5,934 bases of DNA from the NCBI GenBank assembly GCA_003486665.1, contig DNGF01000148.1, forward strand, positions 1 to 5,934. The letters are read 5' to 3'. This DNA is from Oscillospiraceae bacterium (lineage in GTDB: Bacteria; Bacillota; Clostridia; Oscillospirales; Acutalibacteraceae). Below, piece by piece: positions 4,997 to 5,934 of this stretch. Position 1 is the stretch's first letter. Each line of letters begins with the position of its first letter. Under the pieces are notes generated by a model. That model did not search any database. It was not told the DNA's origin and saw nothing but the letters and a program-made list of their open reading frames with translations. Position numbers and translations under genes: made by a program.

Positions 4997-5934
4997 TTAT
5001 CTCCAGATGAACCAGATAAGTATATATCCTGTCACTACAGCGGCGAGGGTAAAGGGTACGCCGTATTTCATGAAGGTTGTAGCCTTGACCTCGTAGCCCT
5101 CCTTTTTGAGAATTCCGATGCCTGCGATGTTTGCGCTTGCGCCGATGGGAGTGAGGTTTCCTCCGAGCGTTGCGCCGCAGAGGAGTCCGTAATAAAGAAG
5201 CTTAGGCTCCATACCCATATCGGCGGCGATAACAGGCACGATCGTGAGCATAGTTGCCGTGTAAGGGATATTGTCGATAAATGCCGAAAGGATAACGGAT
5301 ATCCAGACGATGATCGTGTAAATGATGAATTCCGAACCCGAACCGAGCTTAGCGATGCCGTTGCCGATAACATCAATAACGCCTGCGCTCTTGATTCCGC
5401 CGATTACAACGAAAAGACCTGTGAGCAGGGCGATCGTGTAGTAGTCGATCTCCTTAAAGGTGTCTTTGACGATCTTGTAGTTCTTGTTGAAGAAGACCTC
5501 ACGGATTATTCCGATTACAAAGAAGCTGATACAGATAAGACCGTTTGTGATGTCGGGCTTGTAGAACTGACCCTCGGCTGCGCCGTCCTTGTAGGGGATG
5601 AACGAAGCGGCGATGAGAAGCACGATCGTTCCGACGAGGAGAAATGTCGGGAATTTATCCTCAACCTTCGTCCTTGCGTTGAATTCAATCTTTGCATTGT
5701 CCTTGCGGAACATGATAAGAATAATGAGCGCGCTGACAATTGCGCCTGCCTCAACGACCCAGAACATACCGGGCTTTCCGTCATCAACGAAGAAATCGGA
5801 AAAGTCGAGATTACCCGATTTAGCAAGCAGGATTGACGTTGTGTCGCCGACGAGCGTTGCCGCACCCTGCAAATTCGAGGATATCGCTATACAAATGATT
5901 GACGGAACAGGGGAGATATTGACCTTTTTGCAGA
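4997..5934 (-). CDS. SLC13/ArsB-NhaD-type ion permease, C-terminal part
   Basis: This is the C-terminal part of a membrane transporter; the frame stays open to the window edge, so the N-terminus lies beyond 5934. About 312 residues are visible. An apparent TTG start at 5872 is only an internal Leu, because the upstream codons continue as SPVPSIICIAISSNL without a stop. Two related loop motifs, SNLQGAATLVGDTTSI (about 5830-5880) and GGNLTPIGASANI (about 5125-5165), are the paired re-entrant substrate-binding motifs of the inverted repeats in the ion-transporter superfamily. DYYTIALLTGLFVVIGG and SAFIDNIPYTATML are also typical of ArsB, NhaD and P-protein relatives. About eight hydrophobic segments are visible, ending in WFIWR. 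The substrate could be Na+/H+, arsenite or a dicarboxylate such as citrate, and cannot be fixed from this part. It converges with the Cof-type gene. Confidence 0.88.
   Translation of the reverse strand, partial: CKKVNISPVPSIICIAISSNLQGAATLVGDTTSILLAKSGNLDFSDFFVDDGKPGMFWVVEAGAIVSALIILIMFRKDNAKIEFNARTKVEDKFPTFLLVGTIVLLIAASFIPYKDGAAEGQFYKPDITNGLICISFFVIGIIREVFFNKNYKIVKDTFKEIDYYTIALLTGLFVVIGGIKSAGVIDVIGNGIAKLGSGSEFIIYTIIVWISVILSAFIDNIPYTATMLTIVPVIAADMGMEPKLLYYGLLCGATLGGNLTPIGASANIAGIGILKKEGYEVKATTFMKYGVPFTLAAVVTGYILIWFIWR

Overview
The window looks like chromosomal DNA from a Gram-positive Clostridia-type gut bacterium, probably Ruminococcaceae/Oscillospiraceae-like. The reasons are strong AGGAGG ribosome-binding sites, a consensus SigA-type promoter, the rpsF-ssb-rpsR gene order, moderate GC, and two-hairpin intergenic repeats of a kind I associate with such genomes. 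The taxonomic placement is an inference.

Layout. Positions 1-309 hold no gene. They carry a short element with perfect 12-bp terminal inverted repeats (9-95), a second copy of the same two-hairpin repeat in the opposite orientation (98-148), and an imperfect 11-bp inverted repeat over a possible promoter. At 310-1491 lies an exported Asp-box beta-propeller protein, best read as a GH93-like glycosidase rather than a true sialidase. A further repeat copy (1539-1593, with a degenerate copy to about 1640) follows it, so the gene is bracketed by related repeats. Next come a HAD phosphatase of the beta-phosphoglucomutase type (1715-2362) and, 15 nt later, an unrecognised two-helix membrane protein (2378-2872).

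The core of the window is the ribosomal/replication operon rpsF-ssb-rpsR. It has its own near-perfect promoter (2931-2959), a structured leader that may be the S6:S18 autoregulatory element, and a strong terminator (4082-4115). The striking point is ssb. It is intact from start codon to the DDDLPF tail except for one TAA at codon 28, where Ser would be expected. TAA is the normal stop for at least five other genes here, so this is a nonsense mutation or a sequence error and not an altered genetic code.

A Cof-type HAD hydrolase (4130-4924) begins directly after the rpsR terminator, with its Shine-Dalgarno 2 nt beyond the T-tract. It converges on a truncated SLC13/ArsB-NhaD-type permease on the minus strand (4997 to the window edge), with a bidirectional terminator between them.

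I see no wholly new multi-gene system. The points most worth a second look are the interrupted ssb, the repeats bracketing the glycosidase gene, and the rpsF leader.
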